Below, in pieces: positions 1 through 15,500 of a DNA stretch of 64,000 bases. Position 1 is the stretch's first letter. Every line of letters starts with the position of its first letter. A program made the translations under genes and the position numbers. Source of the stretch: Cheilinus undulatus (taxonomy: Eukaryota > Chordata > Actinopteri > Labriformes > Labridae); the NCBI RefSeq assembly GCF_018320785.1, contig NC_054882.1, forward strand, positions 28,276,719 to 28,340,718. Direction: 5' to 3'. The notes under the pieces are model-generated. The model had not been told where the DNA came from, did not search any database, and was given only the letters and a program-made list of their open reading frames with translations.

Positions 1-120
1 CTTTTCCTGACCTCTTAAAACACTGAAAATTATCCGTCTCCTATGTGCGTTTTAAGCATTATCACTGAAATCGAAGAGTTTAAGAAGCAAGCTACACCAA
101 TACTTCAAATCCACTCTCAC

Positions 121-3100
121 CTCCTCTTCTGTTGCAGTCTTGGGAAGTCTCAAGTGTGTGGCATTTATTCCAATCTGTGGGCACAGAAGAGAAAAGCAAA
201 CATGTAGAAAGGAATATAGCATTGTACACTAAAGGTGTGGTTGAAATTTTTTTTTCTTTTACCTCTGCTGCTGCCTTCAACTTCATGCTAATATACAAGT
301 TAGAATCCTCCCGGTCTCCAACCTGTAAAGATACAAACTCACATCACTGCTGATAATCATTTGAACACTAACCACCTAACTTTAACACATCCCAATCACA
401 TACACTCTGGATGTTAGTGGTAGCAAACAATAATGCATTGCAGCCTAAGTCATGTAAAAGTTTTAAGGGAAAGCCTGGAAGTTCTTACTGTACATTTACC
501 TGTAAAACTACGAGACCAGGTCTGAAGTTGGGGTCATGAAGTTTCATCTTTTCCACATCCTTCTTCAGGCGCTCCCTCACCTGCCTAAACAGACAGACAA
601 TACAATACATCTTTTTATTTCTAAACCAATGTAAGGACAGCCGCACCATTATAACAGAGAGGGATATGATGAGTTTGAAGCCAAGAGGCTCCAACCAAAT
701 CATTAAAATGGCAACAGATTTCAGAAAAAAAGGTCTGCTTAGGGTGTCTCTGTGAAACTGATCCAATCCTGAGCCATGAAACCTGACCGCACATACAAAA
801 ACAAACAAACAAATAAATAAATAAATAAATAGAGTGCCAATAAAAAGTATTCACCCTCTTGGAAGTTTTACCCTTTTATTGATTTTATAAATTAATCATG
901 GTCAATATAATTTGGCTTTTCTTACAAAAATGATATAAAACCCTCGCCGTAGTAGAATGAAGAATAGCCTCTGGAATTCTCGTATATTTTACCTGCATTC
1001 ATTTTACCCTCTCCCTTTACAAGCTTTCCAGGGCGGGCTGCTGAGAAGCATCCTCGCAGCATGATGCTGCCACCACAGTGGATATGGTGTGTTTGTGGTG
1101 ATGTGCAGTGTTTGGTGTCTGCCAAATATAGCATCTTGTCAAATGGCCAAAAAGCACATTTTTGGTCTTATCAGAACAAAATTTAACATTAAAGAGGGTT
1201 TTGTCATTTTTAGGTAAAAACCTTTTTTTAAATCACTGTAAATCTCACAAATTTTCGTAGTTAAATGTGATAAATCTCCTGTTTTGACTATGTTTTCAAA
1301 TTCAACCATTTTGTTTTCATTTTGCTTTAGTTTCATTTTGGTTTCATTACTGTCTAAAACTAAGAGTAATTGACTTCCTGCTTTTAATTTGAAAGAAAAT
1401 GGACCTATAGATAAATCTAAGATTATGACATGAATTTAACCACAGAAAAAGGAACTTGTTATGGACTGAAAAGGAAACCATAAAAGGTTTGATAACAGAG
1501 AGTGCAGATGACTATTTTTTTTTTGTTCTATTAACTCAAATGAGACATTAAAGAGCAGTGGTGTACTTATTTTACATTACTGTGGCTGCAGGGAGTTACA
1601 GCAGTGGCTTAACAAAGCTGTGCAGAAATGGACAATAAAGCATGTGATGAATGTAACTGAACAATGTAATTCATTAATCATGAAGACAAATTGATTGAGA
1701 TCAATGTTTTGAAGCTGCGAGCTGCAATAATAAATGGCAAATATTGTCTCTGGACTTTGTCTCATCTTCATTTCTTACATATTTAAGTAATGGGATTTAT
1801 GGCCCAACATTTTTAAAGAAAACTGCACAAATATCTCTCTATCTGGCTGTAGAGAGCTTTACTTTAAGCATTTCTTTGGTCCTCTATTTACACAAACCAT
1901 CACACAACGAATCAGCCCTATCAGTGTGGGTGAAAAGCTCTACAGATACACGGATGATAAGCTTTTTGTGCCTCACGAGCCTCATTGACAGTGATGATGA
2001 AACCAAGCACGTGACTGCCACTGAATAAGACGTAACACACAATGAAGTGACACCAAGTATCCTCAAAGTATGTTTGCCCTATTGACATAGTAAATTTATT
2101 TGTCAATATATTCATAGTGTGCCCTAACAGCCCTCTAAACTTACAAGATTTTAATTTTAGAACCAAAAATGAAGATGCGCACACACCTACACAATCATTG
2201 ATGTATATTCATGTTTGCAAACCCCCCTTCAAACTTTACTTTCTCAGGGTTATCAAATGAAACTAAGTTTCCCTCCTCTTAGTCTCATTCTTTTTTCTTT
2301 GTCATTGCTATTTTGTTTGTTTGATTCATAATTCCTATTTTTGACTGTCTATTTCACAACTACCTTTAAGGCTGTCAAACACTGTGTTGTGTGCTTTTTA
2401 ATGTGCAGGAGTTTATTGTACCCATATTTTTGTACAATAAGAAAACATAATAATAGCAAACAGAATTTCAAAAAACAAATCTTGATATTTAAACTGTGCT
2501 GAGAAAGTACATAACTTCATATGTGATGATCATTTGTGTTTTTTATTCAACACAAGAAAAAAAAAAGAAGAATCACTATAAAAGTATAAAATTTTCAGGC
2601 TTCATACGCCAGCTGTCGTAAATTGCATCACAACAACAATCCTTATTGCATTGCTTAACTCCTTGCTACTTATCAACTGGGGCCAAACTCCTATAAACAA
2701 AAAACACTGTACACAACAGATAGCATGCCTTGAAAATTGTGAAAATCTCAGCAATAAACCTCTGTAAGTAAAGGTCATCTATCCAGATCAATCAATGCGT
2801 CTCTCAGCTGTAGAGATAATGAACGTGAAGGCCCTATAAAGGCTGTATACCCTCTTTGTGTTACATAAATTAATTTTACTAATGAGTACTGTGAGGGCCA
2901 GTTAACTGGGGACAGCCTGTCATGTCTTGTGACAAGCACATGCAGCTAATTGTCCTGACTTTTGGTGAATGAATGGTTTTGCCTCTTCAAATTTCCCTCC
3001 AATGTTAGTTTTCTGTTAAAAGTTTGAACAATCAAAAGCATAAAAGTAAATGTGAAGACTGTACAGTAAGGGTGTTTGACCCTTCACTTCAGGTCACTGG

Positions 3101-3669
3101 ACTGATGGGGCAAAGATCATATCAACACCTCAAGCTGTTACATAAAACTACGGGATTTACAGTCATTCATTCCAAGGTTTTTACAGACTAAACTTTATGA
3201 GTTACAACCAGATAACAAACTCTCACAGTGTGATGCTATCAGTTTAAACATATTTAAGAGCAATATGATAATGCATGACAATCAGAAAGCCCAGTTCCAA
3301 GGGAACTTCTACAAAAGAGAGCTGTGATTTGCAGTCAATTATAAAACACTGCAGACATGCTTCATTCACGTGGAGAGCATCATGTAGTTTAAACTTAGCT
3401 TAAACAGTCTTTAGCTACCAACAGAAAACACTCAAATAACTCCAGCTTGCTAACTAAAACTGGAATCATGAGTTGGACTTACAAACATGACATTAACTTT
3501 TAAATAGAGCTGTGTCACAATCGCTAGTTAGCTGTGTAGTTAGCAACTATGCAAATCTCACAGACTCTTTTAGTCGTAGTTTTTGGCTTTATATACATCC
3601 ATAATAGTGCTTGTAAAAATATCATACTTACGCCGAAACTTCTTTCCCGCTTATGATTTGCGCAGACAT
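121..3669 (-). CDS. mthfd1: mthfd1, 5' part (C1-tetrahydrofolate synthase), exons 1-4
   Basis: Cytosolic trifunctional enzyme that interconverts one-carbon units on tetrahydrofolate (N-terminal methylene-THF dehydrogenase/cyclohydrolase, C-terminal formyl-THF synthetase). Coding exons read on the minus strand: 3632-3669, 500-584, 263-322 and 121-174; phases match at every junction and all sites are GT-AG. The 79 residues present begin MSAQIISGKEVSA and cover the start of the dehydrogenase/cyclohydrolase domain. The motif YISMKLK places Tyr51 and Lys55 where the family has its catalytic Tyr-x3-Lys pair, directly after GDREDSN. The start is the first in-frame ATG, next to the shared promoter. 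The remaining roughly 850 residues lie beyond position 1. Intron 1 is about 3 kb and holds a Tc1 fragment. The sequence fits MTHFD1 much better than MTHFD2. A teleost a/b paralogue assignment cannot be made from this piece. Confidence 0.95.
800..830. repeat. (AAAC)n/(AAAT)n microsatellite
   Basis: A run of AAAC units followed by about five AAAT units, directly next to the left end of the Tc1 fragment in mthfd1 intron 1. Confidence 0.8.
831..1170 (-). mobile_element. Tc1/mariner fragment with terminal repeat and transposase piece
   Basis: The left end carries the TIR type containing AAAAGTATTCACCCTCTTGG, which also appears near 36830, 44677 and 45124. Reading leftward from about 1150 gives a transposase piece with the Tc1 hallmark CGGSIMLRGCFSA, followed by KLVKGEGKMNAGKI. 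Tc1 (DD34E) transposases have GGGSIMLWGCF here. No matching right end is obvious beyond 1170, so the copy is truncated. It lies in mthfd1 intron 1 and is non-functional. Confidence 0.8.
1171..3625. other. mthfd1 intron 1, remaining sequence
   Basis: AT-rich intron sequence. No exon, RNA gene or recognisable element was found apart from the Tc1 fragment at its 3' (left) side. Confidence 0.6.
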
Positions 3670-4244
3670 CTTTTGGTCCAGAAAGTTGGTGTTGTAAGGT
3701 GCTCGAGAACTCCTGCACGTCCACTGCCTGACAAGAAGAGAACCACGCCGACTGCAGCCAAAAACTTTAGTTTCTTCAATAAAGGTCTGGAGTAAACGGC
3801 GGTGGCGCAGGCTTCATTCAAAAGTAGAACACTACCGCTTCATATCCTGCGTAACAAGTTTGGGGAATAACTTCTGACGTAGAACGTTGCCTTGCCTTGG
3901 GGGACTGGCGAAGGAGAAGGGCGGGGAAAAGAAGAAACTGTCAACGCTTACAGCCAATCACATACGCTCAAAAACATGCTAGTGTAAGCTATCCACCAAT
4001 AGAAATCCTACTTCAGCGATACCGCCCACGCAAGGCGTAATTACATCGGCCATCAGCAGAGGGCAGTACGAATATGAATACTCCCGTTTCCGTTCACCAT
4101 AAAAACAACAGCAGTGTTTACGTGAGCAAACTTGGCGTTTAGAGCCTGCTGAGACTATCGTATCCTCCAGAAACTGCTGGAAAACACAGTACTTAATATT
4201 CTAGCTTCAAATCCGAAGTTAGACATGAAGACATACAGAGAGCT
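3670..4244. promoter_or_regulatory. Bidirectional promoter, mthfd1 / C14orf28
   Basis: The 575 bp between the two start codons serve two genes transcribed away from each other. The segment has more CpG than its surroundings and contains a GC box (GGGCGGGG, 3919-3926) and two CCAAT motifs (3954-3958 and 3996-4000). No TATA box stands out. This fits a housekeeping-type divergent promoter. The transcription starts are not determined. Confidence 0.7.
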
Positions 4245-7731
<3,487 letters not shown>

Positions 7732-8080
7732 ACTCGTCTTATCCCAGCAGGATTCGCGCTGAATACAAGTCGTAAACATTCCTCCACCCTTGCTGTGGAC
7801 ATTTTTGTGACCCTATGGAGGGCCTTTTATTACTGTAGCCACGTTTTCTTATTCCTGCATTGCATTATTTCTTAAAGTTACTGTCAAGTATTGCCTCTTC
7901 TGTTAAGAGTATGGAATGATCATTGATCAAATTTACCTGAACTCTTGCAGGAAGCACAAAACACACAAAAAAAAGAGTACTTTTAGGCATGCTTGGAATC
8001 CAAGAAAGTAACGGGCTGTACTATTTCTGGGTTGGTGTGCGTAAATACAAATTCCAATTTCAGTTACCTTGTGAATGGGG

Positions 8081-8086
8081 ATTAAA
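8081..8086 (+). terminator. Possible C14orf28 poly(A) signal (ATTAAA)
   Basis: ATTAAA 350 nt after the stop codon. No better AATAAA was noticed nearer. Weak evidence. Confidence 0.3.
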
Positions 8087-8751
8087 AATGCCACAGTTGA
8101 TGATTAGATTACATCTTGGTGTATTTGATTTTGGGAATCTTTGTACAGGGAACTGTTTGACCAAATTTCCATAATTTTGACAGTTGAATAACACATTCAT
8201 GCACATCAGGCTCTTTCCTTAAATTTAAAGTGCCACTTTTTTTGTCAACTCTGAGGTCTTAAACTAAAGAACTACCGAGCCAAGCTGAGGGCTTTGTCAG
8301 GGTAATGTCTTATTTTTTTAGTTTGGTGGCAAGCACTTAATGTGGTGACTGAATGTTCAGTTCTTCCTGAATACAAACAGCTTAGGGCTGTCTGTAATCT
8401 CCTTCCTGATACTATAATCTGAAGTATTAGTTTATGGCAGCATGTCACAAAAATCTAAAACAACTATCTTTAATATATGAATATTGTTGAAGTCCCAATT
8501 TGAATGAATTTCCTTGAAATGCACATGTATGTGATTCTTGTTTAGTTTTCAGGGTTCACCTTGTTCACACAGTGCCTCAGCAAAGAACGTTTGCACAAAG
8601 TAATCATGTTGTTTTTTCTACCTTTACGCCTAAAATGCAAATACAGTATTTTGGATTTCATTTGTACTGGTTTGTTTTTAATTGTGTTTTAGTTGCATGG
8701 ATGGGTAAAATAAGAGCCACATGAAGCAGGCAGTACCTTATAAGGCAGGCA

Positions 8752-8757
8752 TTTATT
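8752..8757 (-). terminator. Possible klhl28 poly(A) signal
   Basis: AATAAA on the minus strand. If used, the klhl28 3' UTR would be about 3.8 kb and would contain the inverted-repeat element at 9533-10244. Confidence 0.25.
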
Positions 8758-9532
8758 TTAAACTGGGTACAACTGCACCACACAAACAGACTTAAATGTA
8801 AAATGTCCTCAATCAAAACATGATCAAATGTGAAAAGCTACTGTTTTTCTACACCTAAGGTTATCTTGTACTTCCAGTATTAATCCACAGGATAAAAAAA
8901 ATTCAAGATCATCACCTTATTTCAGACACACAATGGGAAATGTAAAAGAAGCAGAGTGGTCATTTGGCTAACATTGACATCAGTTTCAAAGAATTTTTTT
9001 CTCTTTCAGACACAGAGTGGCAGTCCACTGCAGACCAGGTGTTAGTCATCCAGCTGCTTTCTTTGAACGAGCACTTTGGTGAGAGTGGTGGCAAAAACAT
9101 GACATTGGTTAGGCCTTAATCAAAATGCGTACAATTTTAAAATCCCTTCATTTTGCAGATTCACGTTTGCAGATTTTCATCTCAACTCCAAAAATTCACT
9201 AAAGTTGAAGTTAGTATCACCTCAGAAATCAAGACATAGTACACAACACTTACGTTGAATGAATAATGGCCCCAGCACATCATCACGCCTGCGTGATCTG
9301 TGCTGTGGCTGCTCAGTGAGTAACAAAGTAGAGTACAATAGATGGAATACAGAACATCAAAAATACAAATTATAATTATCATAAATACAACTCATTCACA
9401 CTTTCTTAAAATAAAATTACAAACTAGCAGGGATACCCTAAGGTTGCCTATGTGACCTTTCAAAATAAAGCAGAAATCCAAAGGAAATTGCTTCATGTGG
9501 TGATTAGTGACTGATCTGTACAGAAAAGGATT

Positions 9533-10244
9533 AAGGCCAGAGGTGAAGGAAAAATAATGCTGTGCATTTAAAGATTGAAGTAAAATGGCAAGAAAAAAGT
9601 TGAAATACTTTCAAGATTAAAGTCCAAATGTTGAGAAAAAACTCTACATGTCAAGATAAACGTTGAAATTCTGAGAATTAAGTCGAAACAGTTTCAAGAT
9701 TAAAGTTCAAATGTTTAGAATTAAGTCAGTGTCTAGAACAAAGTAAAATTTGTCAAAAAATTGTATTACTAAGTTAAAAATAATGAGAATAAAGTCAAAA
9801 TAATTTCATTATGAAAGTGAAAAATAATGACAACTAGAAAAGCACTCGGAGAGCGCAGACCTCCGCCATTAGCCCTATCTCCCAATAGTAAAGAATCCTT
9901 CAAAAAAATTCCTGGATCCAGACAGTGATCCGGATCACTCCCAAAATCTAATCAGTCCTTCCTTATGCCATAAATCTGTCCACAACTTTTTGAGTTATGT
10001 TGCTAACAAACTAACAAACAAACCCTGCCGATCACATAACCTCCTTGGTGGAGGTAATAACGTCAAAATAAATTCATTATTAAAGTGAAAAATAATGGGA
10101 ATAAAATCCAAATAATTTTAGTAAAAAATTATGAGGGAAAAAAGTAAAAATACTTTAATTGTTTAAGTAAAAAATAATGAGAATAAAGTTGAAGTACTTT
10201 CAATCTCAAGTGCACAGGGTTATTTTTCCTTCACCACAGGCCCT
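9533..10244. mobile_element. Inverted-repeat element (MITE) with internal AT-rich array
   Basis: The left end AAGGCCAGAGGTGAAGG and the right end, whose reverse complement is AGGGCCTGTGGTGAAGG, form inverted repeats that continue for about 45 bp (both run on into GAAAAATAA). The interior consists of degenerate units near AAAGTCAAAATAATGAGAAT and is interrupted by an RTE-like fragment at 9835-10060. No coding potential. Confidence 0.7.
9835..10060. mobile_element. Probable RTE-type LINE 3' fragment, nested
   Basis: Block running from AGCACTCGGAGAGCGCAGAC through TCCTGGATCCAGACAGTGAT to ATAACCTCCTTGGTGGAGG. I recognise it as a widely repeated fish sequence that resembles RTE-like LINE tails. 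The family assignment is from memory and uncertain. It splits the array of the surrounding MITE. Confidence 0.45.
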
Positions 10245-12575
10245 ATTCGTCTTCTGTAGCTTTGAAAGGCAAATATCATTACTGTGTGAAGTAATGGTTT
10301 ACATATTTAATAAACAGACTCATCAAAATTAGAGTTTAAGAGTAAAGTGGAAGAGACCCTGCCCTATGTAGTGTTTACTTCTGTATTTGAGATCAGCTGT
10401 TACTGTTTAAGGTGTATACATCAAATTTGGCCATATATATTTATATTAGTTAGTCAATCTAAATCTTCAAAGTAAAAAAAGCCTTATAAAAATGAACAAG
10501 CATGTACAAACAAAAACACATGAAACAAAGTCAAAAAACCTTCTGATGTTAAATTGAGCCAACAGACGTGTTGTGGGGTTTTCTAGAATATGAGATGCCT
10601 TGGCTTTTTTTTTTTTTTTTTTTTTAGAGACAAAACAAAACTTTTCCATCCATAGAGAGACCAGAAGTCTTATTGCATTATCTAAATGCCATTATCCTAA
10701 ATCAAAGCATATGTAAATATTACAGTATGTATCAAATAGTTTGGTAAGTGCAATGCAGAGTTTGGTGTGCAAACGCCAGTGCACAAAGCAACTCAAACAG
10801 CGACTCAACAAGACACTCCATACCTAGCCTTTTCCTCGTCCAGCGCCCTCTCTATTGCTGTGCATTTGTAAAGACTGCGCCTTCAGCTAGCCTAGAGACA
10901 GACTTGCCCATGGGAGCGCCCATGGTTTTTCTTCTCATGTAACAGAACAGGTGACAGTGGCAACATGGCATGAGTTGTCTGGCACAGCCCTTGGTGCTTT
11001 ATCATCCGTATGATGGCGTGGAGGATGTAACGCAAATCAACAGCAACATGGGTGCAAAAGAAAACGTTACTGTGGCACACGAGGAAAGCTGCTGAGGTGG
11101 GAAGGACGCAAAACAAACAAACAAAAAAAAGGTTTTGGCACTTCACAAAAAGCAGTTAATGGACTACCTCAGACAGCGGCCACATGACAATCGTGTTTGG
11201 TGGCGGGTGCAATTAGCAGATGTCAGGTCCTCATCCAGGCAGATAAAGTCTTCTAACCGAGTGGGAGAAAGACGTTAAGATGATAAAGCATGCTCATAGT
11301 TTGCAGCAGGGAAAAGTAGAAGAAGGGGATTGTGAACCTGGGCAAGTTTTACAGGAAAGTAAAAAACTGCTAAGAATGCTGATAAATGTTATCAAGTCAC
11401 AGGTTTCCATTTCAGCAGAGCTAAATTTGATTGGGGCCTTTAAGTTTAAACCACATAAATCAATGGGTTAATGTGGGAGAAGCTGAACAGAGGCTAACCT
11501 AATTGTATGAGGCAACACAGACAAACAGCTGAATCCTGAATCCTAAATATAGCACCAGTTGGTATTGTGTACAGACCAAAGGGTGAGAAGGAGGGCCAAG
11601 GTCGATTTCAACTATTGTGAAGAGAAGTGAGCTCATGACCTGACCTTAAGGAGATGTAACAGAAACTTGAAAACGGGATGCTTAATGGCTCGGAGGGTGA
11701 AGAAGACCGGTGGCAAACACATCATTCACCTCTACACTGACCATGAAATCAAACTAAACTCACATCCAAACACACGCACACTAGTGACCCAGTGCAGAAA
11801 AACATTTACAGGCAATGCACTAGAGGATATATTCATATCTATATATTTCATTTAGACTATTTACAAGAGAGAAAAAGGCAGCCCTTTAGGAGAAAATAGA
11901 AGGATTGAAACTTTTCTCTTTTTTTTTGTGAAGCACTGATTTGGATGCTGCGTCGCTGAGCCCGAGCATCACTTCTGCACGCAGACGCGTACCGACATGA
12001 ACAATCCTATCTGACATGCACGTACCCCTCTCAAGCATTCACACAGACACGCACGCTACATGGCCAACAAACACATAGTCATACATGTACACCAGCAAAC
12101 CGCGGTGTTCTACAAAACTTGAACGCGTGGTTCCAGTTGCAGCAGGGAAATTAAAAAAGGTTGAAACATAATTAATGGCATGAAGAAAAACAATGTCTGC
12201 TAACATTACTTCCAAAGTAAAAGTGACAAGAATCTCCCACAATCCTCTGGGAAATGGCTCAGAGTCCTCATTGTGGTCCAGCAGCAGTAGTGCAGTCATC
12301 CCCTCAGCCCTGTGACAAAAACTGTCCATTCATTTTTCCTGCACATCTTTGCAGCTCTTTCTCATCTCTGCTACTATGCCTGTGGTCCCCGTGTAGCCGG
12401 CCAGCTTAGCCCGGCACATCCATCCACCCAGCAGGCGCTCTCTCTCCTCTGGTTTTCACGTCCATGTGCAGCGCTCCTCTGCACCTGGAGGATGAATGTG
12501 GAAGGAGGAGACAACAAAAAATAAACGTCTTGTGTCTAAGTTCTCTCATGGAGTCCTAGCCGGCTGGGCCATGCG
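10245..12575. other. Probable long klhl28 3' UTR / intergenic
   Basis: No open gene. Contains a 22-nt poly-T run near 10600-10624. The composition is less AT-rich than nearby introns, in keeping with a long 3' UTR of klhl28, but no poly(A) signal close to the stop was found. Confidence 0.4.
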
Positions 12576-15500
12576 TCAAAGGGCAGTCAGACCAAAGTTA
12601 CAACGACAGTACATCATGCCACTCGAGTCCAACCAACTGTCCGAGATCGGGTCATAGCGCTGGACAGTGTTCAGGTAAGACGAGCCTGAATGACCTCCCA
12701 CCACATAGAGGTAGTTATCCACGATGGCAGAGCCAACACCTGCAACAAAAAGCTCTTAGTTAAATCGAGCTAATGACAGGATTTTTTCTAAGTGCTACAA
12801 ACAAAAACTTTAGCTGAAACATGATGTAAACTCACCAGTGCGTGGTTCATTCATTGGTCGGCACGCCGTCCACTGGTTCTGATGTGGATCGTACCTCTCG
12901 ATGCTGGACAGGTGTGACACTCCATTGTGTCCGCCAACCACAAAAATGAAGCCCAACATGACGCCAACTCCAAAATTGATCCTCTTGTCTGCCATGGGGG
13001 CTACCATTTCCCAGGCATCCTTACTGGGGTCGTACCGCTCCACGCTGTGTGAACCAGAAAACACTAAATATTACAAAGTTCAAACAAAACCAACAACATT
13101 TCTATCCATTTTTTTTCAGAATCTTTATAGATCTGAAGTGGAAATCAATTGATGAATAATTGATGATTTCATTTTCATTTTGATGGTTAAACAATGGAAA
13201 ATACATTTTCCTTATTTTTCCTTCCAACTATACGTAAGTGGTCTGGTTTAAAGGTAGAATAGTTCAGCGTTTCCCATTCGATAGCACTTTAATAGGGCCG
13301 TAGAGACAATCCTCCCACCCTGCTTCATTCAGAACGTTTGATTTTTTATTCCTATTCTTTTCTCAGTATTCTTCATCAGCAGTACACTGTAAGAAGACAC
13401 TACAGTCAACATCACCTTTGAAATGTTCAACTCAATCAAAGGTGGAAAGTAACAAATTACATTTACTCAAATCACTAATTGAGTAGTATTTGGGGTACAT
13501 TTTGAAATCAGAACTTTTACTTCTACTTAAATAAGTTTTAACCAGAGTAACTGTACTTTTACTTGTGTAAAATGCATTTCACTTTGTTGTAAAGGTGGGA
13601 CTTTACCTGAAAAACCTGGCTGGAGAGCCACATTCTCATATTGTTATTGCTATAACTGGACAACTGCTCAGTAGTTACTAAGGCTTGGCAACTAATCGAA
13701 ATTTAGATTAAATCAAATTATTTCCTACTGCAATTTTCAAATTGCAGAAGTTGCAGTATTTCTTTGACCTGAGAAGTGTGTCAATCACAGTTTCATTCAT
13801 GTTTTTGCAACGGATGTTATTCATTACGCTAACATTGAAGCATCACTTTTTTCTAGAAAAGTTTGCAAAAATCTTTTCTTATTTTTGTAAATGTTTCTTA
13901 CAAAGAAGGGCCATACAATTATCCACATTGCATCTGCAATATTAGTGAAAATAAGACTGTTTCTCCAGCTCTAGTCTTCATGATTGTCACAAGGCTTTAA
14001 GTAGGAAAAAAAGCTAGTAAATTTACTAATGTAATTCATAATGATTCACACAGCATGTTATGCAATACTAAAATAAACGCACAGCATACAGAAAAGAACA
14101 GTTTATGTTTAATCCATGTATTGTGTGGATCATAAGATGGACTGATTTATTGCTCACTATTGTTGCAAATAAAACATGGGGAACTTAAAAACATAATTGC
14201 ATGTCAGAACTCAAATGTAGTAATGGGGGTCCCAATTATATTATTTTCCCAAATCATTCAGCCCCAGTAGCTACTCAGTACTTAACTGTTCAATTAAATA
14301 CTTTTTGACTTTTACTTAAGTTTATAGATCAGTACTTTTAATTAAGCATGTTTTAACCAGAGTAACTGTACTTTTATTTGACCACAATAGCCTTGTACTT
14401 ATTCCACCCCTGCACTCAATATTCATTAATCATACATGGTGAGCTGCGAGTGAAGGCTCATTTTTGATGAGGTAGCTTATCACAACCACAATCCTTGCAT
14501 GCAGGAGTCCAGGATAATATTAGCAGCACGAAAATGTGCAAAAAAAAGTAGTCCAACAATGCCTATGAAGCTTCATTTTTAACATGAGACATCACACCTT
14601 TAATCCAAGTAGTTGTCCCTAGCATGTGCACTAAGCAGTTTGTGATTATATACAGATTTTAAGGAGAAGAAATGCTCTGCAAATATACTTGGGTGGCTGC
14701 AAGTATACCTGGGTGGCCCACCCAAGATTTGTCTTTGGAACACTGCAGTAACTTATAAGGAAAATGCTGTTTCTTAAAATAAGTGACAGATACTCTTTTA
14801 TAAGAGACATATAAAACAGCGTTAAAAATTTACACTGATATGATTCCTTCACATTGTTTTCTTGTGATATTTCTTTGAATAAAAGAAAATATTAATAACA
14901 GAGCTTTTTAACAAATGACCATACTAGGAATCCACGCAATTGGATTTTTTGCCAACATGCCAATATTTACCAATTAATTTTAGCCAATACTGATGTCAAT
15001 ACTGATATTTACATACCATTAAACAGCAATTCAGATCTCAAACTTTCCTTTTACTCATTGTATTATACACAAAGAAAGAGACCACCTGATGTACGTCTGT
15101 TGGTCCAGCCGAAAACTCTACAAATGGATTAGTACATATTGTAAAAATACATCGATATTCACAGCCAAAATATTGGTCGTAAATAAAAGGCAGACATTTT
15201 TAGATTTCTGTAACTTATACATCAAAGAGGCATTGAAGGCCGGTGAGAAGTGATCTGAAGCTGAGTTTTGGGCACTGCCAGTGCATAAAGTACTAGTGTT
15301 AGAGCAACATTATGTCATATCTAGAGTCAAAGCCAAGAAAAGTCCAACTGGACTGGTCTCTCACACACACACACAAAACAATAGGTTAAAGTAGTAATGA
15401 GGCCACAAAAATGCAGCAGTGAATTACCAACAACACTAAAATTAACCCTTTGACAGGGATTGGCAATCTGGGATTGTTTTGCAGCATGCAAGAACAAAAA

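Larger units (their letters stand above)
7732..9532. other. 3' UTR / intergenic between convergent genes
   Basis: Sequence after the C14orf28 stop. Candidate poly(A) signals are ATTAAA at 8081-8086 (plus strand) and AATAAA at 8752-8757 (minus strand, possibly klhl28). No other feature recognised. Confidence 0.5.
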
